A stretch of 50,654 nt of DNA from DATBHZ01 sp036557185. Its GTDB lineage: Bacteria > Actinomycetota > Acidimicrobiia > IMCC26256 > JAENVU01. The position numbers were made by a program, and so were the translations under genes. The notes beneath the pieces were generated by a model. That model searched no databases. It worked only from the letters and a program-made list of their open reading frames with translations, and was not told where the DNA came from. Positions 40,642 through 49,200 of the stretch are shown one piece after another; positions within the stretch are counted from its first letter, which is position 1; each line of letters begins with the position of its first letter. The stretch lies in NCBI GenBank assembly GCA_036557185.1, contig DATBHZ010000029.1:1-50654 (forward strand). Reading direction: 5' to 3'.

Positions 40642-41538
40642 TTACGAGGCCAGCGTGTAGTCCCGCTGCCGCACGACGCGGCCGTCGGGGCCGTGCACCT
40701 CGAGCCGCACGTGGTCCCGCCGTGCGGTCCGCGCTGCCTTGAGCTCCGCGAGCTCCCGGCTCGGGTGGATCGACGAGATGCGGCTCGCGCCGTACCGCTC
40801 GACGACCCACTCGTCGCCGCGGCTGCGCACGATCACCGCCGCCTTGCGACGCTCCGAGCGCGCACGGCGCTGTTGCCTGACGCGGCGATCGGCGATCGAG
40901 ATGGGAGCCGTATCCGGTCGTGGTGGCGCGGGCGGCACGTGCCAGTCCCGGCCCTCCACCGGGCCACTGGCAGGCAGGGTCTGCGCGGGCTCCTCCACGA
41001 TGCGGTGGACGTCGGACCCGGCGGGCACCGTCGTACGCGGCCTCGACAGCTTCGCGGCGACGTCGAGCCTGCGGTCCGAGCCGTCGGGCTCCGCGTCAAT
41101 GACGGTGGTCGCCGCAGGCGTGAGCCACGGTGTGGCATCCGGCGGTGGTTGCGCGGGCAGCGGTACGGGAGCGGTCGGAGCAGGAGGCGGAGCGGACGGC
41201 ACGGTCACCGGCTCGGGAGGAACGGTCACAGGCTCCGACGAGCCGACGTCGTGCGCGGACACCGGGTCCTGTGACGTCACGCTCGCAGCCTCGGCGGCGG
41301 TCTCGTCGGGCTCGAGCACCACGTCCGGCGAGCTGGTCGCCTCGATGTCGAGCACCACCTCGGGCGCGCCGCTCCCGCCGGCCGCTCCGCCGAGCAGGAA
41401 GGCGTCGGTCCCGTTGGCAAGGGCAGGGGCGCGCCGAGCCCAATGGTGCGGACTCGTGCGCCGGAACGCGAGCCACAACGCTCCGACGACCACCACGAAC
41501 GCGAGCAGGTCAGCGAAGAACAACATGCCCTTCAGCAT
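40642..41538 (-). CDS. Membrane-anchored protein with DUF2188-like C-terminal domain
   Basis: 298 residues, ATG start with GGAGG upstream. One N-terminal membrane helix (MLFFADLLAFVVVVGALWLAF) is followed by about 170 residues of disordered Pro/Ala/Glu-rich linker, including repeated SEPVTVPPEPVTVP, then a basic stretch (RRVRQQRRARSERRK). The last 60 residues (WVVERYGASRISSIHPSR ... LEVHGPDGRVVRQRDY) match the DUF2188 pattern, a small domain ending in a HGxDGxI-type turn. The C-terminus is probably cytoplasmic, though topology is uncertain. It is behind an AT-rich promoter with a long leader. Function unknown. Confidence 0.75.
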   Translation of the reverse strand: MLKGMLFFADLLAFVVVVGALWLAFRRTSPHHWARRAPALANGTDAFLLGGAAGGSGAPEVVLDIEATSSPDVVLEPDETAAEAASVTSQDPVSAHDVGSSEPVTVPPEPVTVPSAPPPAPTAPVPLPAQPPPDATPWLTPAATTVIDAEPDGSDRRLDVAAKLSRPRTTVPAGSDVHRIVEEPAQTLPASGPVEGRDWHVPPAPPRPDTAPISIADRRVRQQRRARSERRKAAVIVRSRGDEWVVERYGASRISSIHPSRELAELKAARTARRDHVRLEVHGPDGRVVRQRDYTLAS

Positions 41539-41807
41539 TCCGGGGACCTCCGAGGGGGGAAGTGTGCATGCTCTCGGCTCGTCTCCCTATCGGTAGGACC
41601 GCGCACGGACCGAAGTCGCGACCTCGGGGTGTCACGGTGTGTTCTCGGAGGCCCACTGAGGGTGACAAGCCTCAGTAGCGTACAAAATCTTTAAAAGATG
41701 TAAATAGCCCAGGCGAAAAAATTCTCGCCGTGCGCCTCGACGCCCTGTCGCACGCGGCGAGACGCTAGGGCGGAGCCGCACCGAAGTGCGCGCGGGCAGC
41801 AATTCGG
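41539..41807 (-). other. 269-bp intergenic region with two inverted repeats
   Basis: No gene. Besides the promoter it holds a 7-bp perfect stem ACTGAGG/CCTCAGT (41655-41661 and 41670-41676, 8-base loop) at the likely transcription start, and a 5-bp stem GGCGA/TCGCC (41712-41716 and 41725-41729) around an AAAAATTC loop, which may be a weak end signal for the acyl-CoA dehydrogenase transcript. The remaining leader (41540-41650) can form further pairs but matches no riboswitch I know. Confidence 0.45.
41677..41704 (-). promoter_or_regulatory. AT-rich promoter with palindrome in the spacer
   Basis: On the minus strand: TTTACA (41699-41704), a 16-base spacer, TACGCT (41677-41682). The spacer contains the perfect palindrome ATCTTT-T-AAAGAT at 41687-41699, in a genome where such AT-rich words are rare. 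The predicted transcript has a leader of about 130 bases before the DUF2188-like gene. Confidence 0.5.
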
Positions 41808-43055
41808 TCACGCGTTCTTCGGGATCTCTCGGAAAGGCGCACCTTTGTTCGGGTCCGGCTCCTTGGGGAGGCCGAGCACGCGCTCGCCGAGGATGTTGCG
41901 CTGCACTTGGTCGGTCCCGCCGTAGATCGACGGGCCCGGCGAGAACAGGATCGACTCCTGGAGCATCCCGCCCCCTCGGGAGTCCTTGCCCATGATCATC
42001 GTGTCGGGTCCGAGGATCTGGCTGCCCACCGAGCGGTTCAACCGCAGCATGTCCGACATCATGAGCTTGGCGATGTTCGGCGCCCCTGCGCTCGCCCGGC
42101 CGGAGCGGGCCCGCAGCGACGAGAACTTCCCGATCTGTTGGAGGGAGTAGAGCTTGGCGATCCCCTGCCGGACGACCGGGTCGCCCTCCTTCCCCGTCTC
42201 CTGGGCGAGCTTGATGAGCTGCTGGGCCATCCCCAGGCCGCCTCCACCGGTCCCGCCGGTCCGCACGGTGCCGGCGACGTCGCCGATCCGCACGTCGAGC
42301 TGGCCCGCTTTCGGGCCCGGGAACGCCGACCCTGCCGCGCCGCTCCCGCCGCTGCCGAGGCCGGCGCGCTCGGCCGCCAACGTGGTGTTCGCCACGGCCC
42401 AGCCGTTGTCGAGACCGCCGATCAGGTTCCAGTCAGGAACCCGCGCGCCGTCGAGGAAGACCTCGTTGAACATCGCCCGCCCGGTCATCTCACGCAGAGG
42501 CCGGATCTCGATCCCGGGTTGGTCCATGTCGATCGCGAAGTAGGAGATCCCGGCGTGCTTGGGCGCCTCGGGATTCGTGCGGGCGATCAGCATCCCCATG
42601 TTGCAGAGCTGCGCGGTGGAGGTCCACACCTTCTGCCCGCTGACGACCCACTCGTCGCCGTCGCGCTCGGCCTTGGTCTGGAGGCCGGCGAGGTCGGAGC
42701 CGGCACCCGGCTCGCTGAACAGCTGGCACCAGCCGTCCTGCCCGTTCAGAATCCGGGGGAGCCAGAGATCCTTCTGCTCACGGGTCCCGTGCGCGGCGAT
42801 CGTCGGACCGGCGAGCAGGTACCCCAGGCCGGCGGGCGGGCCGGCGGCACCGGCGTTGCGCAGCTCCTCGTTCACCACGTTGGCGAGCTGGCGGCTGTAG
42901 CCCTTGCCGAAGGCGTCCTCCGGCCACGCCGGGGCCGCATATCCGGACTCGAAGAGCCGCTCCCACCACTCGGCGACGGTCAGGTCCGGGTCCCAGTTCG
43001 CCGCGATCCACGCCCGTACCTCGTCGCGGACGCTCTCGGTGGTGATGACGGCCAT
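41808..43055 (-). CDS. Acyl-CoA dehydrogenase (FadE-like) with Gly-rich insert
   Basis: 415 residues from the ATG that shares one base with the ArsC-like stop (TGATG); a longer frame to 43388 overlaps that gene and was rejected. Flavin and substrate motifs: CQLFSEPGAGSDLAGL, GQKVWTSTAQLCN, TGRAMFNEVFLDGARVP, and the C-terminal YGGTDQVQRNILGERVLGLP. The position corresponding to MCAD Glu-376 is Gly in IYGGT, so the base must come from another helix or a partner subunit. A Gly-rich segment (GLGSGGSGAAG...RTGGTGGGG, about residues 243-285) interrupts the usual helical domain. It dehydrogenates an acyl-CoA with FAD. Confidence 0.9.
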   Translation of the reverse strand: MAVITTESVRDEVRAWIAANWDPDLTVAEWWERLFESGYAAPAWPEDAFGKGYSRQLANVVNEELRNAGAAGPPAGLGYLLAGPTIAAHGTREQKDLWLPRILNGQDGWCQLFSEPGAGSDLAGLQTKAERDGDEWVVSGQKVWTSTAQLCNMGMLIARTNPEAPKHAGISYFAIDMDQPGIEIRPLREMTGRAMFNEVFLDGARVPDWNLIGGLDNGWAVANTTLAAERAGLGSGGSGAAGSAFPGPKAGQLDVRIGDVAGTVRTGGTGGGGLGMAQQLIKLAQETGKEGDPVVRQGIAKLYSLQQIGKFSSLRARSGRASAGAPNIAKLMMSDMLRLNRSVGSQILGPDTMIMGKDSRGGGMLQESILFSPGPSIYGGTDQVQRNILGERVLGLPKEPDPNKGAPFREIPKNA

Positions 43056-43420
43056 CAGACGCTCTCCGGGTCCAGGAGCTCGAGCACGCGCTCGGACGGC
43101 CGCGCGATCACTGCTCGGTCGCCGCGGAAGATCACGGGGCGCTCCATCAGCTCGGGATGCTCGAGCAGGACGTCGACGACCTGCGCGGCGGTGACGTAGT
43201 CGTCGGCGCTGAGGCCCAGCTCCTCGAACCTCTTGTCCTTGCGCACGAGGTCGGCAGGCGGGTTGGGAATCGACGCCACGATCCGCTCGACGGTCGCGCG
43301 GTCGGGCGGTGCCTTGAGGTACTCGACGACGTCGGTACTCACGCCGCGGTCCGAGAGGATCTCGAGCACGCCGCGCGACTTGCTGCACGAGGGATTGTGG
43401 AAGACCAGGAGCTTCTCCAT
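43055..43420 (-). CDS. arsC: ArsC-family (glutaredoxin-coupled arsenate reductase-like) protein
   Basis: 121 residues. The catalytic Cys is C12 in NPSCSKSRG, with R60 (DLVRKDKRFEELG), R94 (MERPVIFRG) and R107 (VIARPSERV) at exactly the E. coli ArsC positions, so arsenate reduction is credible. The related Spx/YffB group usually lacks this full set. No arsenite exporter is nearby. Its start has TAGCCT seven bases upstream. It is coupled to the acyl-CoA dehydrogenase gene downstream, an unusual partner. Confidence 0.87.
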   Translation of the reverse strand: MEKLLVFHNPSCSKSRGVLEILSDRGVSTDVVEYLKAPPDRATVERIVASIPNPPADLVRKDKRFEELGLSADDYVTAAQVVDVLLEHPELMERPVIFRGDRAVIARPSERVLELLDPESV

Positions 43421-43427
43421 ACGGCCC

Positions 43428-43433
43428 AGGCTA
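43428..43433 (-). promoter_or_regulatory. Leaderless -10 box (TAGCCT)
   Basis: TAGCCT on the minus strand ends seven bases before the arsC ATG at 43420. Confidence 0.4.
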
Positions 43434-44072
43434 CCCATCCTTCGCGTTGCGGAGCTTGTCGAGCTCGGCACGCAAGGTCGCGACCTGCTGCTCGAGCACC
43501 GCGACGCGCGTCTCGAGCAAGGACGGTGGCCGAGCGTCGCGGATCGCGGCACGCGCGACCGGGTCCGAAGTGGTCTCGTCGGCGTCGGGACGGAGCACGG
43601 TCGCGACGCGCGCCTCCTTCTGCCCGGGATCTCGTCGGAGTCGGCGGACGAGCGGCTCGTCGCGGCTGATCATCCGATCGATGGACTCCTCGATCGTCGC
43701 GAGATCCTCGAACCGGTGCAGCCGCTCGGTCCTGGACTTGAGCTCTCCCGGCGTCTGGGCGCCGCGGAGCAGGAGCACGCAGAGCACGGCGAGGTCCGGA
43801 TCGTGGAGCTGGAGCTCCTCGTCGAGGGCGTGGCGGTGCTTGATGACGCGACTCCCGGGATACACGCCCCGGCGCGCGAGGCCGCGCTCGCGGAGCGCGT
43901 CGAGCGCCTGCTGGACCGTCTCCTCGCCGTAGCAGACGACAGGCGCACGATTGGTGCTCTGGTTGCAGGCCGTGACGACCGCGTTGACGGTCAGCGGGTA
44001 GACGTCCGGCGTGGTGCGCTGCTTCTCGAGCAGACAGCCCAGGACGCGCGCTTCCTCCGAGCTCAGCTGCAC
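43431..44072 (-). CDS. YceH/DUF480 family protein
   Basis: 213 residues from a GTG start with TAACCT six bases upstream. Two winged-helix domains: LSSEEARVLGCLLEKQRTTPDVYPLTVNAVVTACNQSTNR is the family signature start, and the second domain contains LAVLCVLLLRGAQTPGELKSRTERLH. The C-terminus ends in a short coiled coil (LETRVAVLEQQVATLRAELDKLR). YceH proteins are conserved and uncharacterised, presumably DNA-binding. It lies between Aat and ArsC genes on the same strand with its own promoter. Confidence 0.9.
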   Translation of the reverse strand: MQLSSEEARVLGCLLEKQRTTPDVYPLTVNAVVTACNQSTNRAPVVCYGEETVQQALDALRERGLARRGVYPGSRVIKHRHALDEELQLHDPDLAVLCVLLLRGAQTPGELKSRTERLHRFEDLATIEESIDRMISRDEPLVRRLRRDPGQKEARVATVLRPDADETTSDPVARAAIRDARPPSLLETRVAVLEQQVATLRAELDKLRNAKDG

Positions 44073-44078
44073 CCGGCG

Positions 44079-44084
44079 AGGTTA
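44079..44084 (-). promoter_or_regulatory. Leaderless -10 box (TAACCT)
   Basis: TAACCT on the minus strand ends six bases before the GTG at 44072, supporting that start for the YceH-type gene. Confidence 0.4.
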
Positions 44085-44100
44085 CCGGCGCACCGCGCCA

Positions 44101-44775
44101 TCACGTGCGTGCCGTTGACGGCGGGAACCCGACCTCTTCGCGCACGGCCCGCTCGAGCCGCGCCAGGTATTGACGGCGGTTGATCCCTTCTGCGCCGAGA
44201 GAGGCGAGATGGGGCGTCACCCACTGGACGTCGAGCAGCGACGCGCGACTCGACTCCAGGAGCCGCACGAGGGCAACGAGCGCGACCTTCGACGCGTCGG
44301 TGACGCGATGGAACATCGACTCACCCGCGAACAACCCGCCGATCGCGACGCCGTAGAGCCCGCCGGCGAGCACGCCGTCGCGCCACGCCTCCACGCTGTG
44401 CACCCAGCCGAGCCGATGCAGCTCGGTGTACGCGTCGATGAACGAGTCGTCGATCCAGCCGTTGGGGCGCCGCGGATCCGCGCATGCCCGGACGACCTCC
44501 TCGAACGCCGTGTCGACGCGCACCTCGAACCGCGGGAGCGCTCGCCGCAGCGAGCGCGAGATGCGCAGCCCGTTGAGCGGGATCACCCCCCTCGGATCCG
44601 GCGACCACCAGCCGAGCGGCCCGCGGCGGCCCAAGCGCATCGGGAACAAGCCCGACCGGTACGCGGCGAGCAGTGTTCCCGGTTCGAGGTCGGCACCGAT
44701 CCCGCAGATGCCTTCGGCGTCCGCGCTCGACGGATCCGGGAGCTGCCAGCGACTCGGTGGTGGCTCGACCGGCAC
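44101..44775 (-). CDS. aat: Leucyl/phenylalanyl-tRNA-protein transferase
   Basis: 224 residues from the GTG at 44775; the longer frame would overlap gltD. Aat motifs: GICGIGADLEPGTLLAAYRSGLFPM, WWSPDPRGVIPL, FIDAYTELHRLGWVHSVEAW and GLFAGESMFHRVTDASKVAL. It transfers Leu or Phe from tRNA to N-terminal Lys/Arg, marking proteins for ClpAP/ClpS degradation (N-end rule). It begins 11 bases after the gltD stop, so read-through from the glutamate synthase operon is likely. Confidence 0.93.
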   Translation of the reverse strand: MPVEPPPSRWQLPDPSSADAEGICGIGADLEPGTLLAAYRSGLFPMRLGRRGPLGWWSPDPRGVIPLNGLRISRSLRRALPRFEVRVDTAFEEVVRACADPRRPNGWIDDSFIDAYTELHRLGWVHSVEAWRDGVLAGGLYGVAIGGLFAGESMFHRVTDASKVALVALVRLLESSRASLLDVQWVTPHLASLGAEGINRRQYLARLERAVREEVGFPPSTART

Positions 44776-44786
44776 GCTGGAAGGGT

Positions 44787-46256
44787 CTAGCGGACCCCGA
44801 TGGGAGCGGCGTCCGGTGTGAGCGGCGCCGGGAGATCGGTGCCGCCCATCAGTGCCCGGTCGACCGCCGCAGCGCACGAGCGGCCTTCCGCGATCGCCCA
44901 GACGATGAGGCTCTGGCCGCGGCCCATGTCGCCGCACACGAACACGCCGGGCACGTTCGTGGCCCAGGCGTCGTCGCGGGCGACGTTGCCGCGCTCGTTC
45001 AGCTCCACACCGAGGTCCTCCAAGAGCCCTGCGCGCTCAGGGCCGACGAAGCCCATCGCGAGCAGCACGAGCTCGCACGGCAGCTCGAACTCGGAGCCCT
45101 CGATCTTCTCGAAGGTCATCCGACCGTCGACGAAACGCTGCTCCACCTCGTGCGCAGCGAGCGCGCGCACCGCACCGTCGTCGTCACCGAGGAAGCGCTC
45201 CGTGTTCACCGCGAACACGCGCTCGCCACCTTCCTCGTGCGCGCTCGAGGTGCGGTAGATCATCGGCCAGGTCGGCCACGGGTTCGCGTCGGGACGGAGG
45301 TCGGGCGGCCTCGGCAGGATCTCGAACTGCTGCACGGATGCGCATCCGTGCCGGTGCACCGTGCCCAGGCAGTCGGCGCCCGTATCACCGCCGCCGATGA
45401 TCACGACGTGCTTGCCGGTCGCTGGGAACGGATGCTCGCCGAGATCGCCTTCCCGGACCTTGTTCGACGGTGGAAGGAACTCCATCGCCTGGTAGATGCC
45501 GCTGAGCTCGCGCCCGCGGATCGGGAGATCGCGCCACGCGGTCGCGCCGCCGGCGAGGACGATCGCGTCGAAGTCGCGACGTAGCTCGTCCACGGGCACG
45601 TCGACACCGACGTTCGCGTTGACCCGGAACTCGGTTCCCTCGGCGGTCATCTGCTCGATGCGCCGCTCGAGATGGCGCTTCTCCATCTTGAACTCGGGGA
45701 TGCCGTAGCGCAGGAGCCCGCCGATTCGATCGGCCCGCTCGAAGACCGTGACCGCGTGACCTGCGCGCGTGAGCTGCTGCGCGGCTGCGAGCCCGGCCGG
45801 GCCGGAGCCCACGACCGCGACGCGCTTGCCTGTCGTCTTCGACGGCACCACAGGCTCGACCCAGCCCTCGTCCCACGCGCGATCCACGATCGACACCTCG
45901 ACCTGCTTGATCGTCACGGGGTCCTCGTTGATCCCGAGCACGCACGCGGCCTCGCACGGCGCCGGGCAGAGCCGTCCGGTGAACTCCGGAAAGTTGTTCG
46001 TCGCGTGCAGCCGGTCGATCGCATGACGCCACTCGTTGCGGTAGACGAGGTCGTTCCACTCGGGGATGAGATTCCCGAGCGGACAACCCGTGTGGCAGAA
46101 CGGGATGCCGCAATCCATGCACCGCGCGGCCTGGTGCGTGAGCGCGTCCCGGGGGAACGGCTCGTAGACCTCGCGCCAGTCGCGCAGACGTAGCGGCACC
46201 GGGCGTCGGCGCGGCAGCTCGCGCCCGTACTTCATGAATCCCTGCGAGTCGGCCAC
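44787..46256 (-). CDS. gltD: Glutamate synthase small (beta) subunit
   Basis: 489 residues from a GTG. The N-terminal 4Fe-4S domain has cysteines in ARCMDCGIPFCHTGCPLGN and GRLCPAPCEAACV. The FAD-binding fold starts VAVVGSGPAGLAAAQQL, and the NADPH-binding fold has VVIIGGGDTGADCLG; GVFVCGDMGRGQSLIVWAI is the C-terminal FAD motif. It passes electrons from NADPH to the large subunit, which makes two glutamates from glutamine and 2-oxoglutarate. It lies five bases after gltB. Confidence 0.97.
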   Translation of the reverse strand: MADSQGFMKYGRELPRRRPVPLRLRDWREVYEPFPRDALTHQAARCMDCGIPFCHTGCPLGNLIPEWNDLVYRNEWRHAIDRLHATNNFPEFTGRLCPAPCEAACVLGINEDPVTIKQVEVSIVDRAWDEGWVEPVVPSKTTGKRVAVVGSGPAGLAAAQQLTRAGHAVTVFERADRIGGLLRYGIPEFKMEKRHLERRIEQMTAEGTEFRVNANVGVDVPVDELRRDFDAIVLAGGATAWRDLPIRGRELSGIYQAMEFLPPSNKVREGDLGEHPFPATGKHVVIIGGGDTGADCLGTVHRHGCASVQQFEILPRPPDLRPDANPWPTWPMIYRTSSAHEEGGERVFAVNTERFLGDDDGAVRALAAHEVEQRFVDGRMTFEKIEGSEFELPCELVLLAMGFVGPERAGLLEDLGVELNERGNVARDDAWATNVPGVFVCGDMGRGQSLIVWAIAEGRSCAAAVDRALMGGTDLPAPLTPDAAPIGVR

Positions 46257-46261
46257 GCGCG

Positions 46262-49200
46262 CTACCCGTGACTCGCGGCCATGATGGCCTCGTCGACCGA
46301 GAGACCCTTCTCCTCGGCGACGCGCGCCGCCTCGAGCACCCGCTTGTAGTCCTTCGGCATGACCTTCGCGAAGCGCCCGAGCTCTTGGTGCCAGTTGCGC
46401 AAGAGCGCCTCCGCCACGGCGGACCCCGTCGCCTGGAGGTGTGCGCGCACCGTCGCGCGCAGGAAGACGCGGTCTTCGTCGTCGAGCGGGTCGAGATCGA
46501 CCATCTCACGGTTGAGGCGCGTGTAGAAGGTTCCGTCACGGTCGTGCACATACGCGATCCCGCCCGACATGCCGGCGCCGAAGTTGCGCCCGGTCGCGCC
46601 CAGCACCACAACGCGGCCGCCCGTCATGTACTCGCATGCGTGATCGCCGACTCCCTCGACCACCGCGGTCGCGCCCGAGTTGCGGACGCAGAACCGCTCG
46701 CCCACCACGCCGCGGAGGTAGGCCTCGCCTCCGGTCGCGCCGTACAGGATGACGTTGCCGGCGACGATGTTCTCCTCCGCGACGAGCGGCGCGTCGGTGG
46801 GCGGGTACAGGATGATGCGCCCTCCCGACAGGCCCTTGCCGAGGTAGTCGTTGGCGTCGCCCGCAAGGCGCAGCGTGATGCCGCGGGGAACGAACGCGCC
46901 GAAGCTCTGGCCTGCCGATCCGGTGAACGAGATCTGGATCGTGTCGTCGGGGAGGCCCTCGCCCCCGTACCGTCGCGTGACCTCGTAACCGAGCATCGTC
47001 CCGACGGTGCGGTTCACGTTGCGGATCGGCAGCTCGAATGCCACGGGCAGCCCCCGGTCGAGGGCGTCGTGCGCGAGCGCGATGAGCTCGACGTCGAGCG
47101 CACGGTCGAGACCGTGGTCCTGCGCCTTCGTGCAGTACATGTCCTGCACCGTCGCGTCGAACTCGGGGACGTGCAGGATCGGCGAGAGGTCGAGCCCCGA
47201 CGCCTTCCAGTGCTCGATCGCCGCACGGGTGTCGAGCACCTCGGCATGGCCGATCGCCTCGTCGAGGGACCGGAAGCCGAGCTCTGCCAGCAGCTCACGC
47301 ACCTCTTCCGCGACGAACTCGAAGAAGTTGACGACGAACTCGGGCTTGCCGGTGAACTTCTTGCGCAGCTCGGGGTTCTGCGTGGCGATTCCGACCGGGC
47401 AGGTGTCGAGATGACAGACGCGCATCATGATGCAGCCGCTCACCACGAGCGGCGCCGAGGCGAACCCGAACTCCTCGGCTCCGAGCAGTGCGGCGATCAT
47501 CACGTCGCGGCCGGTCTTGAGCTGGCCGTCCGTCTGCACGACGATCCGGTCGCGCAGCCCGTTGAGCAGGAGCGTCTGCTGTGTCTCGGCGAGCCCGAGC
47601 TCCCACGGTGTGCCCGCGTGCTTGATCGACGTCAACGGCGAGGCACCGGTGCCGCCGTCGTGCCCCGAGATGAGCACGACGTCGGCGTGCGCCTTGCTCA
47701 CGCCCGCGGCGACCGTGCCCACGCCGACCTCGGACACGAGCTTCACGTGCACCCGGGCGCGCGGGTTCGAGTTCTTCAGGTCGTGGATGAGCTGCGCAAG
47801 GTCCTCGATCGAATAGATGTCGTGGTGCGGAGGCGGGCTGATGAGTCCCACGCCGGGGGTCGAGTGCCGGGTCTGCGCGATCCACGGATAGACCTTGTGG
47901 CCGGGCAGCTGGCCGCCCTCCCCCGGCTTCGCACCCTGCGCCATCTTGATCTGGAGATCGTCGGCGTTCACGAGGTACTCGCTCGTCACACCGAACCGGC
48001 CGCTCGCCACCTGCTTCACCGCGCTGCGTCGCAAGTCGCCGTTGGGGTCGGCAACGTACCGGTCCGCGTCCTCGCCGCCCTCGCCGGTGTTCGACTTGCC
48101 GCCGAGACGGTTCATCGCGATCGCGAGCGTCTCGTGCGCCTCCTTGGAGATCGAGCCGTAGCTCATGGCACCCGTCGAGAAGCGCCTGACGATGTTGGAG
48201 ACCGGCTCGACCTCGTCGAGGGGCACCGGATCGCGGTCACTCGCGAATGCGAACAGCCCGCGCAGCGTCGCCAGCTGCGCCGACTGCTCGTCGACCATCG
48301 AGGTGTACTGCTTGAAGATGTCGTACCGCCGGGTGCGCGTGGCGTGCTGGAGCCTGAAGACGGTGTCCGGATTGAACAGGTGGTACTCGCCTTCACGCCG
48401 CCACTGGTACTCGCCGCCGACCTCGAGCTCCCTGTGCGCGAGCTCGCTCGGCCGGTCCGGGTACGCGTGCGCGTGCCGCGCCGCGACCTCTGTCGCGATG
48501 ACGTCGAGGCCCACACCGCCGAGCCGGCTCGTCGTCCCGGTGAAGTACTCGTCGACGAGCTCCTGGGAGAGCCCGATCGCCTCGAACACCTGAGCACCGC
48601 GGTACGACGCCACCGTCGAGATGCCCATCTTCGACATGATCTTCAGCACGCCCTTGCCGACCGCCTTGGCGTAGTTGCGCCTGCCCTCCCGCGCGCTCAC
48701 GTGGAGCTGGCCCTCGCTGACCATGTCCCGGATGGCGTCGAAGACCAGGTACGGGTTGATCGCAGCAGCACCGAAGCCGAGCAACAGGGCGAAGTGGTGC
48801 ACCTCACGGGCCTCGCCGGTCTCGATCACGAGGCCGACCTGGGTGCGCGTCTTCTCGCGGATCAGGTGGTGGTGCACGGCGGAGGTGATCAGGAGGCTCG
48901 GGATCGGGGCCTCGTCGGCGTTCGCGTAGCGGTCGGAGAGGATGATCAAGTTCGCCCCGCCCGCGATCGCGTCGCTCACGTCGCGGCGGATCCGCTCGAT
49001 CGCCTGACGCAGACCCTCGCCGCCCTCCGCGACCCGGTACAGCGTGTCGACCGTGAACGGCTTGTAGCCGGGCACGGCGTTGTCCTCGTCGATGTACCGC
49101 AGCTTGGCGAGATCCTCGTTGTCGATGAGCGGGTGCGGCATCACGATCTGGCTGCACGATCCGGGACCCGGCGCGAGCAGGTTCGCCTCCGGTCCGATCG

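Noticed and set aside
41539..41670. Known riboswitch in the leader
   Set aside because: I could not match the conserved cores of cobalamin, TPP, SAM, glycine, c-di-AMP or c-di-GMP riboswitches, so it is left as an unclassified leader.
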